Shown here: piece after piece, positions 54,940 through 63,999 of the stretch
Position numbering within the stretch: position 1 is the first letter of the stretch
Layout of the letters: the number at the start of each line of letters is the position of its first letter
NCBI RefSeq assembly: GCF_006716785.1
Contig: NZ_VFPQ01000001.1
Location: 1,550,001 to 1,614,000, forward strand
Direction: 5' to 3'
From: Thermopolyspora flexuosa
GTDB lineage: Bacteria > Actinomycetota > Actinomycetes > Streptosporangiales > Streptosporangiaceae
Length of the DNA: 64,000 bases
Program-made: the position numbers and the translations under genes
Notes under the pieces: model-generated
What the model saw: the letters and a program-made list of their open reading frames with translations, nothing else
Database searches by the model: none
Told to the model about the DNA's origin: nothing

Positions 54940-56457
54940 ATGATTGGCATCATGGTCGATGTCGCGAAGATCGCCGAACGGGGTGGGCGGGTCTCGTCGC
55001 GTACATCGGCGCTGGGCGCCGGGTGGGAGTGTGACCGGATCGGCACGTTCGCCGATCTCGTGCCGGACGGGAACGGCTTCACCTGGCTCAACCCGCGCAC
55101 GCTGTGGCGGTCCCGCAACGAGGTCATCGCCCAGCTGTTCGGCGACCCGTCCCCGGCCGCCCGCCGCCGCTGGGTCGCGGCGCTGCGGGAGCGCGACGGC
55201 GACGGGGACTTCCGCATCGACCGGCGCGACCTCGGCGACACCTGCTCGTTCCTCGTGCTCGGCGACACCGGCGAGGGCGACGCCTCGCAGTACGCGGTCG
55301 TGCCCGTCATGCTCAAGGTGGGCGCGGACACCGGCTTCGCGATCATCGCCAGCGACGTGATCTACCCGACCGGGTCGGGCAACGACTACGAGGACAAGTT
55401 CTTCCGGCCGTACCAGGACTACCCGGCCCCGATCTACGCCGTGCCCGGCAACCACGACTGGTACGACGGCCTCGGCGGCTTCATGCGCGTCTTCTGCGGC
55501 ATGCCGCTGATCGACGGCATCACGCCCGGCGGGCTGCGCGGGCTGCTGTGGCGCAAGCCGGAGCGGATCGACGAGGAGCGATTGGCCCGGGCGGCGGCCC
55601 GCCGCTCCCGGCCGGAGCAGGCCGCCCGGCAGCCGGGGCCGTACTGGGTCATCGAGCTGAACCGGCTGCTCGTGGTCGGCATCGACACCGGCATCATCAA
55701 CGGGATCGACGCCGAGCAGGGCGCCTGGCTGCGCCGGATCTCGGCCGACCCGCGGCCCAAGGTGCTCGTCACCGGCAAGCCGATCTACGTGAACAACGAG
55801 TATCACCCGTGCCCGATCGAGGGCGGCGGCACCGTCGACGACATCGTGCGCGACCCGGCCCACCGGTACGTCGCGGCGATCGGCGGCGACGTGCACAACT
55901 ACCAGCGCTACCCGGTGCGGGTCGGGGACCGGGTGATCCAGTACATCGTCTCGGGCGGCGGCGGCGCGTTCACCCACGCCACGCACACCATCCCCCGGGT
56001 GGACGTCGCCGGGGTGGCCGAGGACGAGTTCCGGTGCTATCCGCTGCGCGGCGACTCGCTGTCGTTCTACAGCCTGCTGTACAGCAGGCGGCTGCGCATC
56101 CGGTCGCTCTACCTCACCCCGGAGGAGGCCGTCGAGATCATGTCGGCGGCGGTGGGCAACGAGCCGCCCCGGCCGAACGTTGGGGACGGGCCGCGCATCA
56201 CCCGCCGCATGCGCCTGGCGGCCCGGCTGCTCGGCGCCCTGCCGTTCCCGTTCCACCTGCCCGTGGGCAAGCTCTTCCACCGCTACGTCTCGGAGCTGGC
56301 CGACCACGACACCCCGCCGTTCTTCAAGAGCTTCCTGCACGTCTCGGTGACCCCGGCCGAGCTGCGCATCCGCTGCTTCGCCGCCACCGGCTGCCTCGCC
56401 CAGGAGATCGACCCGCCGCTCGAGGACGAGGTGGCGATCCCGCTCGCCCCGCCCTGA
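54940..56457 (+). CDS. calcineurin-type metallophosphoesterase
   Basis: A 505-residue phosphoesterase. The five metal motifs are in order: VLGDTGEGDAS, ASDVIYPTG, VPGNHDWYDGLGG, VTGKPIYVNNEY region and GGDVHNYQRY, with SGGGGAFTHATHTIP closing the site. The ~100 residues before the catalytic domain and ~120 after it are not recognised; the tail LPFPFHLPVGKLFHRYV could lie at a membrane. Family members of this size occur in actinobacteria without known substrate. It is followed by a polymerase gene on the same strand after 73 bases. Confidence 0.88.
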   Translation: MIGIMVDVAKIAERGGRVSSRTSALGAGWECDRIGTFADLVPDGNGFTWLNPRTLWRSRNEVIAQLFGDPSPAARRRWVAALRERDGDGDFRIDRRDLGDTCSFLVLGDTGEGDASQYAVVPVMLKVGADTGFAIIASDVIYPTGSGNDYEDKFFRPYQDYPAPIYAVPGNHDWYDGLGGFMRVFCGMPLIDGITPGGLRGLLWRKPERIDEERLARAAARRSRPEQAARQPGPYWVIELNRLLVVGIDTGIINGIDAEQGAWLRRISADPRPKVLVTGKPIYVNNEYHPCPIEGGGTVDDIVRDPAHRYVAAIGGDVHNYQRYPVRVGDRVIQYIVSGGGGAFTHATHTIPRVDVAGVAEDEFRCYPLRGDSLSFYSLLYSRRLRIRSLYLTPEEAVEIMSAAVGNEPPRPNVGDGPRITRRMRLAARLLGALPFPFHLPVGKLFHRYVSELADHDTPPFFKSFLHVSVTPAELRIRCFAATGCLAQEIDPPLEDEVAIPLAPP

Positions 56458-56530
56458 CCGCGGGCCGTACCGGTCGCGGAGACCGGACCTCGGGCGGCCG
56501 GGCGTGGGAGAGGCGAGGGAGAATCGCGAT

Positions 56531-58225
56531 GTGTACGTCGCGGTGGCACCGGGGGAGCACGGCGGGGGAACGCTCCGGCCGCTCGGCGCGGACCGGGACG
56601 GGACCGCCGGGCCGCGCATGGTGACCGACCTCGCCGCGGCCGTACGCGAGCTGGAGGCCGCCGAGGCGCCGCGCTGGGTGTGGGCGGACACCCGGGCCGT
56701 CTACCCCGCCCTGCTCGCCGCAGGGGCGCGCGTGGGCCGCTGCCACGACCTCGCGCTCACCGAGGCGCTGCTGCTCGGCTACGAGGGCCGGTACGGCGAG
56801 CCCCGCTCGGCCCGGGCCGCGTACGCCCGGCTGCACGGCCTGCCGGTGCCCCCGGACGAGGACGTGCCGCCGGGCCGCGACGACCCGGCCCAGGCCGCCC
56901 TGTTCGACCTGCGGGCCCTCGACGCCTCGGCCGGGATCGGCGGTACGGCCCGCCGTGCACCGCCGTCCGGCACCGCCGGGCCGGGCCCGGCCGAGATCGA
57001 CCTGGTGGCCGAGGTGCACGCCGACCAGGAGCGCCGCATCGCCGCCACCGCCGACCCGCGCCGGTTCCGGCTGCTGGTGGCCGCCGAGTCGGCCGCCGCG
57101 CTCGCCGCCGCCGAGATGGCCCACGAGGGCATGCCGTGGCGGCGCGACGTGCACGACGCCCTGCTCACCGAGCTGCTCGGCCCCCGGCCGCCGCACGGCC
57201 TGCGCCCGGCCCGGCTGCAGGCGCTCGCCGACGAGGTGAGCGCCGCGTTCGGCCGGCCGGTCAACCCCGACTCCCCGCAGCAGATCCTCAGGGCGTTCCG
57301 GGCGCACGGCATCGAGATCCCGTCCACCCGGTCCCAGGTGCTCCGGCAGATCGACCACCCGGCCGTGGCGCCGCTGCTCGCCTACAAGGAGCTCGCCCGG
57401 CTGCACAGCTTCCACGGCTGGGCGTGGGCCGACCAGTGGGTGCGCGGCGACCGCTTCCACCCCGAGTACGTGGTCGGCGGCGTGGTGTCGGGGCGCTGGG
57501 CCACGAGCGGCGGCGGCGCGCTGCAGATCCCCAAGGCGCTGCGCCGGGTCGTGGTCGCCGACGCGGGCTGGACGCTCGTGGTCGCCGACGCCGCCCAGCT
57601 CGAGCCGCGGGTGCTCGCCGCGATCTCCGGGGACCGGGGGCTGGCCCGGGCCGCGGGCGAGACCGACCTGTACGCGGCGCTCGCCCGCGACTTCGGCGGC
57701 GCCCGCGAGAGCGCCAAGATCGCGCTGCTGTCCGCGATGTACGGCGGGGCCTCCGGCGACGCGGTACGGCTGCTCGGCGTGCTGCGCAGGCGCTTCCCGC
57801 AGGCCTACGGGTACGTGGAGGAGGCGGCCCGGGCGGGGGAGGAGGGGCGGCTGGTGCGCTCCTGGCTGGGCCGTACCTGCCCGCCGCCGTCGCGGCGCTG
57901 GCGGGAGCTGGTCGCCGGGCCGGAGGGCGCCCGCGCCGCCCGCGACCGGGGCCGGTTCACCCGCAACTTCGTGGTGCAGGCCACCGCCGCCGAGTGGGCG
58001 CTCACCCTGCTCGCCGTGCTGCGCGGGCTGCTGCCGGATCCGGCCCGGCTGGTGTTCTTCCAGCACGACGAGGTGATGGTGCACTGCCCGGCCGAGCAGG
58101 CCGGCGAGGTGGCCGCCCTCGTGGAGCGCGCCGCGGAGCGGGCCACCCGCCTGCTGTTCGGCGACACGCCCGTGCGGTTCCCGATGCGGGCGGTCGCGGT
58201 CGCCTGCTACGCCGACGCCAAGTGA
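56531..58225 (+). CDS. family-A DNA polymerase-like protein with degenerate exonuclease domain
   Basis: A 564-residue protein related to the polymerase I large fragment. Motif A is LVVADAAQLEPRVLA, motif B RESAKIALLSAMYGG (Arg, Lys and Tyr-Gly kept) and motif C FFQHDEVMVH with the catalytic Asp. The N-terminal third has the fold of the 3'-5' exonuclease (VWADTRAVYPALLAAGARVG, CHDLALTEALLLG) but I see no DxE first motif, so proofreading is probably lost. It is shorter than PolA and common as a second family-A polymerase in actinobacteria. GTG 56531 has GAGGGAGAA upstream; the earlier GTG at 56504 is less likely. Confidence 0.88.
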   Translation: MYVAVAPGEHGGGTLRPLGADRDGTAGPRMVTDLAAAVRELEAAEAPRWVWADTRAVYPALLAAGARVGRCHDLALTEALLLGYEGRYGEPRSARAAYARLHGLPVPPDEDVPPGRDDPAQAALFDLRALDASAGIGGTARRAPPSGTAGPGPAEIDLVAEVHADQERRIAATADPRRFRLLVAAESAAALAAAEMAHEGMPWRRDVHDALLTELLGPRPPHGLRPARLQALADEVSAAFGRPVNPDSPQQILRAFRAHGIEIPSTRSQVLRQIDHPAVAPLLAYKELARLHSFHGWAWADQWVRGDRFHPEYVVGGVVSGRWATSGGGALQIPKALRRVVVADAGWTLVVADAAQLEPRVLAAISGDRGLARAAGETDLYAALARDFGGARESAKIALLSAMYGGASGDAVRLLGVLRRRFPQAYGYVEEAARAGEEGRLVRSWLGRTCPPPSRRWRELVAGPEGARAARDRGRFTRNFVVQATAAEWALTLLAVLRGLLPDPARLVFFQHDEVMVHCPAEQAGEVAALVERAAERATRLLFGDTPVRFPMRAVAVACYADAK

Positions 58226-59505
58226 GCCCGGCGGGCGGTGACCGCGAGCCATGCCGCGGCGCCGGCGACCAGGGCGCCGACGGCCGCGCCGAGCACGCCG
58301 TACGACAGCGAGCCGACGACCAGCCCGGCGAGCACGGTGCCGCTCGCCCCGCAGACGTTCATCAGCAGGTCGGACAGCCCCTGGACGGCGGGCCGCCGCT
58401 CGATCGGGGCGGACTCGGTGAGCAGCGCCGACCCGGCGACCAGGCCGCACGACCAGCCGGTGCCGAGCAGGAACAGCCCGGCGGTGACCTGGGTGACCCC
58501 GTGCGGGGCCGCGCTGCCCGCGAGGACCGCGGCGGCGAGCAGCTGCGCCATGCCCGCGAGCAGCACCGGGGTGCGGCCGAACCGGTCGGCGAGCCGGCCG
58601 ACGACCGGGGAGAACACGTACATCCCGGCGATGTGCAGGCTGAACACGACGCCGATCGCCGAGACGCTCGCCCCGCCGTGGTCGAGGTGGATCGGCGTCA
58701 TCGACATGATCGACACCATCGCGGTGTGGCTCACCGCGATCCCGGCGATCGCCCGCCGGGCGTCGAGCGACTCGCGGACCACCTGCCAGCCCAGGCGGAG
58801 GGTGCCGGGGCGGCGCGCGCCCGCCGTACCGCCGCCCGCGGCCGCGTCCGGCTCGGCGGTGCCGAGCGAGCGGGCCACGCGCAGCGGGTCGGGCCGCAGG
58901 GCCGCGGCGATCACCACGGCCGCGAGCAGGTACATGATCATGGCGAGCGCGAACCCGCCCGCGTCCACCGGCAGGCCCAGCGTCGCGAAGGCCCGCCCGG
59001 CGGGCTCGGCGAGGTTCGGCCCGGCGACCGAGCCGACCGTGGTCGCCCACACGACCAGCGACAGGTGCCGCGCCGCGCTCCCGGGCGGGGACAGGTCGGC
59101 GGCCGAGTACCGGGCGGCGAGGTTGCCCGCACTGCCCCCGCCGAACAGCACGAGCCCGATAAGCAGCAGCGGCCACGAGCCCAGCGGCACCGCGGCGGTG
59201 GCGACGAGCGCGCCGAGCGTCGCCACGCCGTACGCGAGGGTCAGCCCGGCCCGCCGCCCCGACCGGGTGCCCAGCCGGGCGACGGGGAGGGCGAGCAGCG
59301 CAGCCCCCAGCACCGCGGCCGTGCCCGCGAGGCCGCCGATCGCCTCGGAGCCGGAGAGCCGCGCCGCCACGAGCGCGCTGAGCGCGATCCCGACGGCGAC
59401 GCCGATGCCGCTGATGATCTGGGCGGTACAGAGCACGGCCAGGGTCCGGCGCTGGACGCGCGCGACCTCGGGGGAGAGGGCCGTGCCGAGGGCTGATGCG
59501 GTCAT
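58207..59505 (-). CDS. MFS transporter (drug-efflux-like)
   Basis: A 432-residue major facilitator with 12 hydrophobic helices. The loop 2-3 motif is degenerate (ARLGTRSGRRAGLTLAYG) and the loop 8-9 copy is good (GRLADRFGRTPVLLAGM), which fits small-molecule efflux proteins. A soluble loop in the middle (RPDPLRVARSLGTAEPDAAAGGG) separates the two halves. ATG 59505 is chosen; a TTG two codons earlier is possible. It overlaps the end of the polymerase gene by 19 bases (convergent). A perfect inverted repeat stands 12 bases before the start and suggests a repressor. Confidence 0.88.
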   Translation of the reverse strand: MTASALGTALSPEVARVQRRTLAVLCTAQIISGIGVAVGIALSALVAARLSGSEAIGGLAGTAAVLGAALLALPVARLGTRSGRRAGLTLAYGVATLGALVATAAVPLGSWPLLLIGLVLFGGGSAGNLAARYSAADLSPPGSAARHLSLVVWATTVGSVAGPNLAEPAGRAFATLGLPVDAGGFALAMIMYLLAAVVIAAALRPDPLRVARSLGTAEPDAAAGGGTAGARRPGTLRLGWQVVRESLDARRAIAGIAVSHTAMVSIMSMTPIHLDHGGASVSAIGVVFSLHIAGMYVFSPVVGRLADRFGRTPVLLAGMAQLLAAAVLAGSAAPHGVTQVTAGLFLLGTGWSCGLVAGSALLTESAPIERRPAVQGLSDLLMNVCGASGTVLAGLVVGSLSYGVLGAAVGALVAGAAAWLAVTARRAHLASA

Positions 59506-59516
59506 GGGCAAAGTGT

Positions 59517-59536
59517 GGCATTACTCCTGTAATGCC
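59517..59536. promoter_or_regulatory. perfect inverted repeat before the MFS gene
   Basis: GGCATTACTCCTGTAATGCC has 8-base arms and a 4-base centre in an AT-richer patch. It begins 12 bases upstream of the MFS start, the position of a typical TetR/MarR-type operator. No regulator gene is adjacent, so the binder is unknown. Confidence 0.65.
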
Positions 59537-59654
59537 CGGCAACGGGATTTCCCCCGGCACGGCTCCGGCCGTACCCGCGGCGGCTCGGGGGTACGGCCGG
59601 TCGGTCATTGGCGGGCGGACCCGCCCCGGGACCGGGCGCGGCGCGGTCCCGGGG

Positions 59655-61718
59655 TCAGCGGGCGGGCTTGAAGGTGGCCCACAGCACCGCGAGCGTGCGG
59701 CGGTGCTGCTCCCACTCGGCGTCGGGCGCGGTGAACGTGATCAGGTACGCGGTGTCCGCGTCGATGGTCACGTGGCGGGTGACCACGTGGGTGGGCACCT
59801 GGTTGAGCTCGGTGTAGGTGTACTCCCACTCGCTGGCCTTCCAGCCCTTGAAGGACACCCGCTGCAGCCGCACCTGCAGGTACTCGTTGAAGGTGGCCTC
59901 GGACTCGGCCTTGCTCAGCTCCGCGATGCCGCCGTCGGCCGGCGCGGGCGTGGTCTTCCGGATCTGGATGCGCAGGCCGGAGTTCCGCTCGCCGGTGAAC
60001 GTGGCGACCTGGTTGGTCGCGGAGAGCCGCCAGCCCTCGGGCACCGCGACCGAGACGCCGTTCGCGGTACGGAGCCTGTAGCCCTCGGGCACCTCACCGT
60101 CCACCGCCCGGTCGTCCTCGCTCTGCTGCGGCGAGGCGCTCGGCACCACGCTCGGCACGACCGTCGCCTCGGGAGCGGCGACCTCCGCGGTCTCCTCGCC
60201 TCCGCCGCCCTCGGTCAGCTCGGCCGGGTCGCTCGGCATGAGCACGAGCACCACCGCGGACATCAGCGCGACCACCGCCACGGCGGCCGCCGCGAGCAGG
60301 ATCGTCGCCCGCCGGTCCCGCCCGCCGGTCGGGACGTCCTCCAGCCCGGCCGGGTCGGCCGGGCGCGGCGTGCGCGCATGCGGCGGCGTGACGGGGTTCG
60401 GGACGGGGTGCGGCCCGGTCGACGACCGGGACCCGCCCGGACCGGCCGGCTGCGTGGGCATCCGGTGCGGACCCGTGGAGATCGGGTGCGGGCCGGTGGA
60501 GGAGGAGACCGGATGGGGGCCCGTGGCGGGGGAGACCGGGTGGGGGCCCGTGGAGGAGGAGATCGAATGCGGTCCGCTGGAGGAGGAGATCGGGTGCGGG
60601 CCGGTCGAGTTCATCCGCGCCTCCGTGGCCGAGGCCGCCTCCGCCTTGCGCAGCGCCTCGGGCCGGTAGGTGTTCGCCGGATCCGACGACGGGTCGTACG
60701 GCACCTTCACCGGGCCGGACGGCGTCTCGATGATCCGGGACGGCATCGGCCCGGACGGCGGGTCGAGCGGCGGCAGCGCGTCGAGCGGCGTGGGATCGGG
60801 CGTCTCGGGCTGCGGCTGCGGCGGCCGGGCCGAGCCGTGCGCCGCGAGCACCTGCTCGAGCATCTGGGCGGCCTGCACCGCCGAGATCCGGTCGGCCGGG
60901 TTCTTCCGCAGCAGACCCTCGATCACCGGCTGCAGCGGGCCCGCCCGCTCCGGTCGCGCGGGCTCCTGGGTGAGCACCGCGCCGAGCACCGCCACCGCGT
61001 CCGGCCCCTCGTACGGCGGGCGCCCCTCGACCGCCGCGTACAGGGTGGCCCCGAACGACCACAGGTCGGCCGCCTGGGTGATCGGCCGGCCCTGCAGGCG
61101 CTCCGGCGGGATGTAGGCCGGTGACCCCATGAGCAGCCCGGTCTGCGTGATCGACACCTCGCCCTCGAGGGCGGCGATGCCGAAGTCGGTCAGCACCACC
61201 CGGTCCTGGGTGAGCAGCACGTTACCGGGCTTGACGTCCCGGTGCAGGATGCCGTGGGCGTGCGCGTGCCGCAGCGCGTCGAGCACCCGGATACCGATCT
61301 CGGCGGCCTGGACCGGAGGGAGCGGCCCGTTCTGCCGGATCGCCTGCTCCAGCGACCAGGCACGGACCAGCTCCATCACGATCCAGGGCCGCCCGTCCTC
61401 CTCGACCACGTCGTGGACGGTGACGATGCCCGGGTGGCTCAGCCGCGCCGCCGACCGCGCCTCACGCAGCACCCGCCGGAAGGCGATCTGCGTGCCCGCG
61501 TTGTCCAGCCCGAACGGCAGGATCAGCTCCTTGACGGCGACGTCGCGGTCGAGCAGCACGTCATGGGCGTGCCACACCATGCCCATGCCGCCGCGTCCCA
61601 CGGGATTCAGCAGGCGGTACCGCCTGCCCACGAGCCGCCCTCGCCCTTCCACGTGTCCCTGGGCCGTCGGCCCGGTGGGCTCGGACGAGGTGCTCCCGAG
61701 CAAGCGATCCGCCGTCAC
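59655..61718 (-). CDS. membrane-bound Ser/Thr protein kinase (PknB-like) with GPHP repeats
   Basis: A 687-residue kinase. The catalytic domain has P-loop GRGGMGMVWHAHD, Lys63 in VAVKELI, catalytic loop ILHRDVKPGNVLL, DFG (LTDFGIAALEG) and SPAYIPPERL. A Pro-rich juxtamembrane region contains seven GPH units (STGPHPIS-like) at 60400-60613. One transmembrane helix (ILLAAAAVAVVALMSAVVLVL) leads to an extracellular ~185-residue domain (VPEGYRLRTANGVSVAVPEG, TFTGERNSGLRIQIRKT) without PASTA repeats. GTG 61718 follows GGGGGGAC; the frame is open to 61820. The signal sensed is unknown. Confidence 0.9.
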   Translation of the reverse strand: MTADRLLGSTSSEPTGPTAQGHVEGRGRLVGRRYRLLNPVGRGGMGMVWHAHDVLLDRDVAVKELILPFGLDNAGTQIAFRRVLREARSAARLSHPGIVTVHDVVEEDGRPWIVMELVRAWSLEQAIRQNGPLPPVQAAEIGIRVLDALRHAHAHGILHRDVKPGNVLLTQDRVVLTDFGIAALEGEVSITQTGLLMGSPAYIPPERLQGRPITQAADLWSFGATLYAAVEGRPPYEGPDAVAVLGAVLTQEPARPERAGPLQPVIEGLLRKNPADRISAVQAAQMLEQVLAAHGSARPPQPQPETPDPTPLDALPPLDPPSGPMPSRIIETPSGPVKVPYDPSSDPANTYRPEALRKAEAASATEARMNSTGPHPISSSSGPHSISSSTGPHPVSPATGPHPVSSSTGPHPISTGPHRMPTQPAGPGGSRSSTGPHPVPNPVTPPHARTPRPADPAGLEDVPTGGRDRRATILLAAAAVAVVALMSAVVLVLMPSDPAELTEGGGGEETAEVAAPEATVVPSVVPSASPQQSEDDRAVDGEVPEGYRLRTANGVSVAVPEGWRLSATNQVATFTGERNSGLRIQIRKTTPAPADGGIAELSKAESEATFNEYLQVRLQRVSFKGWKASEWEYTYTELNQVPTHVVTRHVTIDADTAYLITFTAPDAEWEQHRRTLAVLWATFKPAR
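60400..60613 (-). repeat. seven degenerate GPHP-type repeats inside the kinase gene
   Basis: The DNA encodes STGPHPI, SSGPHSI, STGPHPV, ATGPHPV, STGPHPI, STGPHRM and STGPHPV, about one every 7-12 residues. It shows as an internal direct repeat of GGGTGCGGGCCGGT-like units on the plus strand. Low-complexity and Ser/Thr-rich, so it may be autophosphorylated. Confidence 0.85.
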
Positions 61719-61851
61719 CGTGACGTCCCCCCAATCAGGTGTGTCCGTGACGCATCCCTTTGCTGGATCTTGTGGTGAAACTTGGCGAGTTGTGAGACTG
61801 GCCACCGATACTAGGGCCAAATGGGGTCACCGGGGAACGAAACTCGCCGAA

Positions 61852-63999
61852 TCACTGGTTTGACAACGCATTTGCCAATGCGTTCAGGGCGGCCACGAAC
61901 GCCTCTGCGGGAGGCTTGACGAGACCCGCGCCGACCTGCCCGGTCCCCGCCACCTTGCCGGCGATTCCGGTGTTGACCACGGGCAGCAACCCGGTACGGG
62001 CCACGAGAGTCACGTCGATGCCGACCGGGGTGCCCCGGAAACCGAGTCCGGGGATCTGGTAAGCGGGGTGTTCGGCGAGCGTGATCTCGTACATGGACGT
62101 GGTCGCGGTGATCGCGTCGGACACGTCGCCGCCGACGAACCGCACGATCGCCGGCGCCGCGGCCATGGCGAACCCGCCGAGCCCGGCGGTCTCGGTGATC
62201 GTCGAGTCGCCGATGTCCGGGTTGGCGTCGTCCGGGCCGTACGCGCCGAGGTAGAGGCCGTCGGGCACCCCGGCCGGGCCGGTGAACCACTGGTCGGGCA
62301 GCCCGGACACCTGGATGCCGAAGTCGGTGCCGTTGCGGGCCATGCAGACCACCATCGTCGAGCCCGGCACGCCGCGGGCCGCGTCCGCGCTCACCTTCGC
62401 CGCGGCCATGCCCGGGTTGAGGAAGAAGTGGTCGTTGCCGTTGATGAACCGCAGCACCTCGGCGGCGTGCTCGGGGGAGGCCTCCACGATCGCCGGGGCG
62501 AGCTCGCGCACCAGCAGCGAGGTCGCCGCCCGGTTGCGGTTGTGCAGCTCGTCGCCCATCTGCAGGGCCTGGGCGATCATCGCGCGCAGGTCGATCGGGC
62601 CGGACCGCTCGAGGGCGGCGGCGAGCACCGGGCCGAGCACCTCGCTCATCCAGCGCAGCCGCTCGATCACCTCGGGGCCGTACGCGCCGTACCGCAGCAC
62701 CTTGCCGAGGCCCTCGTTGAGCGAGCAGTACGCGGTGCCGCCGTGCTCGGCGTCGTGCACCTCGAACATCCACATCGACGGGCTCACCACGCCCGCCATC
62801 GGGCCGACCGTGCGGTGGTGGTGGCAGGGGTCGAGGGTGATGCCGGTGCCCTTGGCGAGCTTCTCCTCGGCCTCCTCGGGGTCGGCGGCGAGCCCCTCGA
62901 AGAGCATCGCGCCGATCAGCGCGCCGCGCATCGGCCCGGACGCCCGCTCCCAGGTGATCGGCGGGCCGGCGTGGAAGAACGTGCCGGGCGCGAGGTCGAG
63001 CACCTCGCTCGCCCGCCGTACCCCGACGAGCATGGGCCGCGCCGAGGTCATCCGCCCGATCGCGATCCGGTTCGCCTCCTCGCGCCGCGGGTCGGCGAGC
63101 ACCTTGGCGAGCGCCTCGGCCGTGCCGGGCAGCGGCGGGCGCCAGTCCACCGCGATGTGGTCGACCGCCTGCTGGTCGAGCGCCTCGGCGAGCACCGCGG
63201 TGCCGACGCTGATCACCCGCGGCTCGCCGGAGGGCAGCACGCCGGAGGCCGCGCCGTCCGCCTGCCCGGCATCTCCGGAGGTCACGACCTCCTCGCCGGT
63301 CGCGGCGGGCGCGGGCGCCTCGGCGCCGAGCAGCGCGGCCGCGTGCCGGGCCGCCGCCGCGTTCGACAGGAACACCGCCGCGCCGGCCTCCTGCAGCGCC
63401 GCCGCCTGCCGGTGCAGGCCCTGCGGGTCGGCCTCGGTGCCGACGAGCGCGACCACGACCGCCGCGCCCCGGTCCACCGCGGCCCGGATCGCGGGGGCGA
63501 GCCGCGCGGCCGGATCCGGGTCGGCGGCGAGGCCGAGCACCACGTCGAGCAGGATCACCGAGGCGTCGGAGCGCTCCAACGCCTCCAGCCGCAGCGACGG
63601 GTCGATCATCGGGTGGGGCCGTCCCCGGGTGTACTCGTCGTCCCCGAAGTCGGTGAACTCGCCGCCCGGCACGATCAGCCCGGCCTCGGCGCACAGCGTG
63701 CCGCCGGCGTACAGCCCGCGCAGCGTGCCGCCGGCCGGGACGGACGGCGCGGCGGGCGCCGCCCAGGACGGCCATTCGGGCACCTCGCGGCCGAGCGCGC
63801 GCAGCGCCTTCTCCGCCGCCGCGGTCAGGTCGTCCTGCCCCGGCCCGAGCAGCGCGGTCACCACCGGGGTACGGCAGGCCGCCGCGGCCTCGCGCACCTT
63901 CTCGGCGACCTCGGGCGCGGGCGGCTTGGAGATGAGGAGGATGAGCTCGGTGCCCGGGTCCTCGTCGAGCGCCCGCAGCGCGCGCAGCGTGGACAGCCC
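61852..63999 (-). CDS. FdrA-DUF1116 fusion protein (oxamate carbamoyltransferase-type), N-terminus outside window
   Basis: The frame stays open past the right edge, so >715 residues are visible. From the edge to ~63300 it matches the later part of FdrA (acyl-CoA synthetase-like): LILLISKPPAPEVAEKV, GGTLCAEAGLI, FGDDEYTRGRPHPMIDP, ASVILLDVVLG. After a Gly/Ala linker the rest is a DUF1116 (YlbE-like) domain: VDWRPPLPG, FFHAGPPITWERASGPMRGA, KGTGITLDPCHHHRTVGPMAGV, FINGNDHFFLNPGMAAAK and STMVVCMARNGTDFGIQVSG. In E. coli, FdrA and YlbE are separate and, with YlbF, have been reported as oxamate carbamoyltransferase of allantoin breakdown. Here the two are one chain. YlbF and a carbamate kinase are not in the window. 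Confidence 0.85.
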   Translation of the reverse strand, partial: GLSTLRALRALDEDPGTELILLISKPPAPEVAEKVREAAAACRTPVVTALLGPGQDDLTAAAEKALRALGREVPEWPSWAAPAAPSVPAGGTLRGLYAGGTLCAEAGLIVPGGEFTDFGDDEYTRGRPHPMIDPSLRLEALERSDASVILLDVVLGLAADPDPAARLAPAIRAAVDRGAAVVVALVGTEADPQGLHRQAAALQEAGAAVFLSNAAAARHAAALLGAEAPAPAATGEEVVTSGDAGQADGAASGVLPSGEPRVISVGTAVLAEALDQQAVDHIAVDWRPPLPGTAEALAKVLADPRREEANRIAIGRMTSARPMLVGVRRASEVLDLAPGTFFHAGPPITWERASGPMRGALIGAMLFEGLAADPEEAEEKLAKGTGITLDPCHHHRTVGPMAGVVSPSMWMFEVHDAEHGGTAYCSLNEGLGKVLRYGAYGPEVIERLRWMSEVLGPVLAAALERSGPIDLRAMIAQALQMGDELHNRNRAATSLLVRELAPAIVEASPEHAAEVLRFINGNDHFFLNPGMAAAKVSADAARGVPGSTMVVCMARNGTDFGIQVSGLPDQWFTGPAGVPDGLYLGAYGPDDANPDIGDSTITETAGLGGFAMAAAPAIVRFVGGDVSDAITATTSMYEITLAEHPAYQIPGLGFRGTPVGIDVTLVARTGLLPVVNTGIAGKVAGTGQVGAGLVKPPAEAFVAALNALANALSNQ

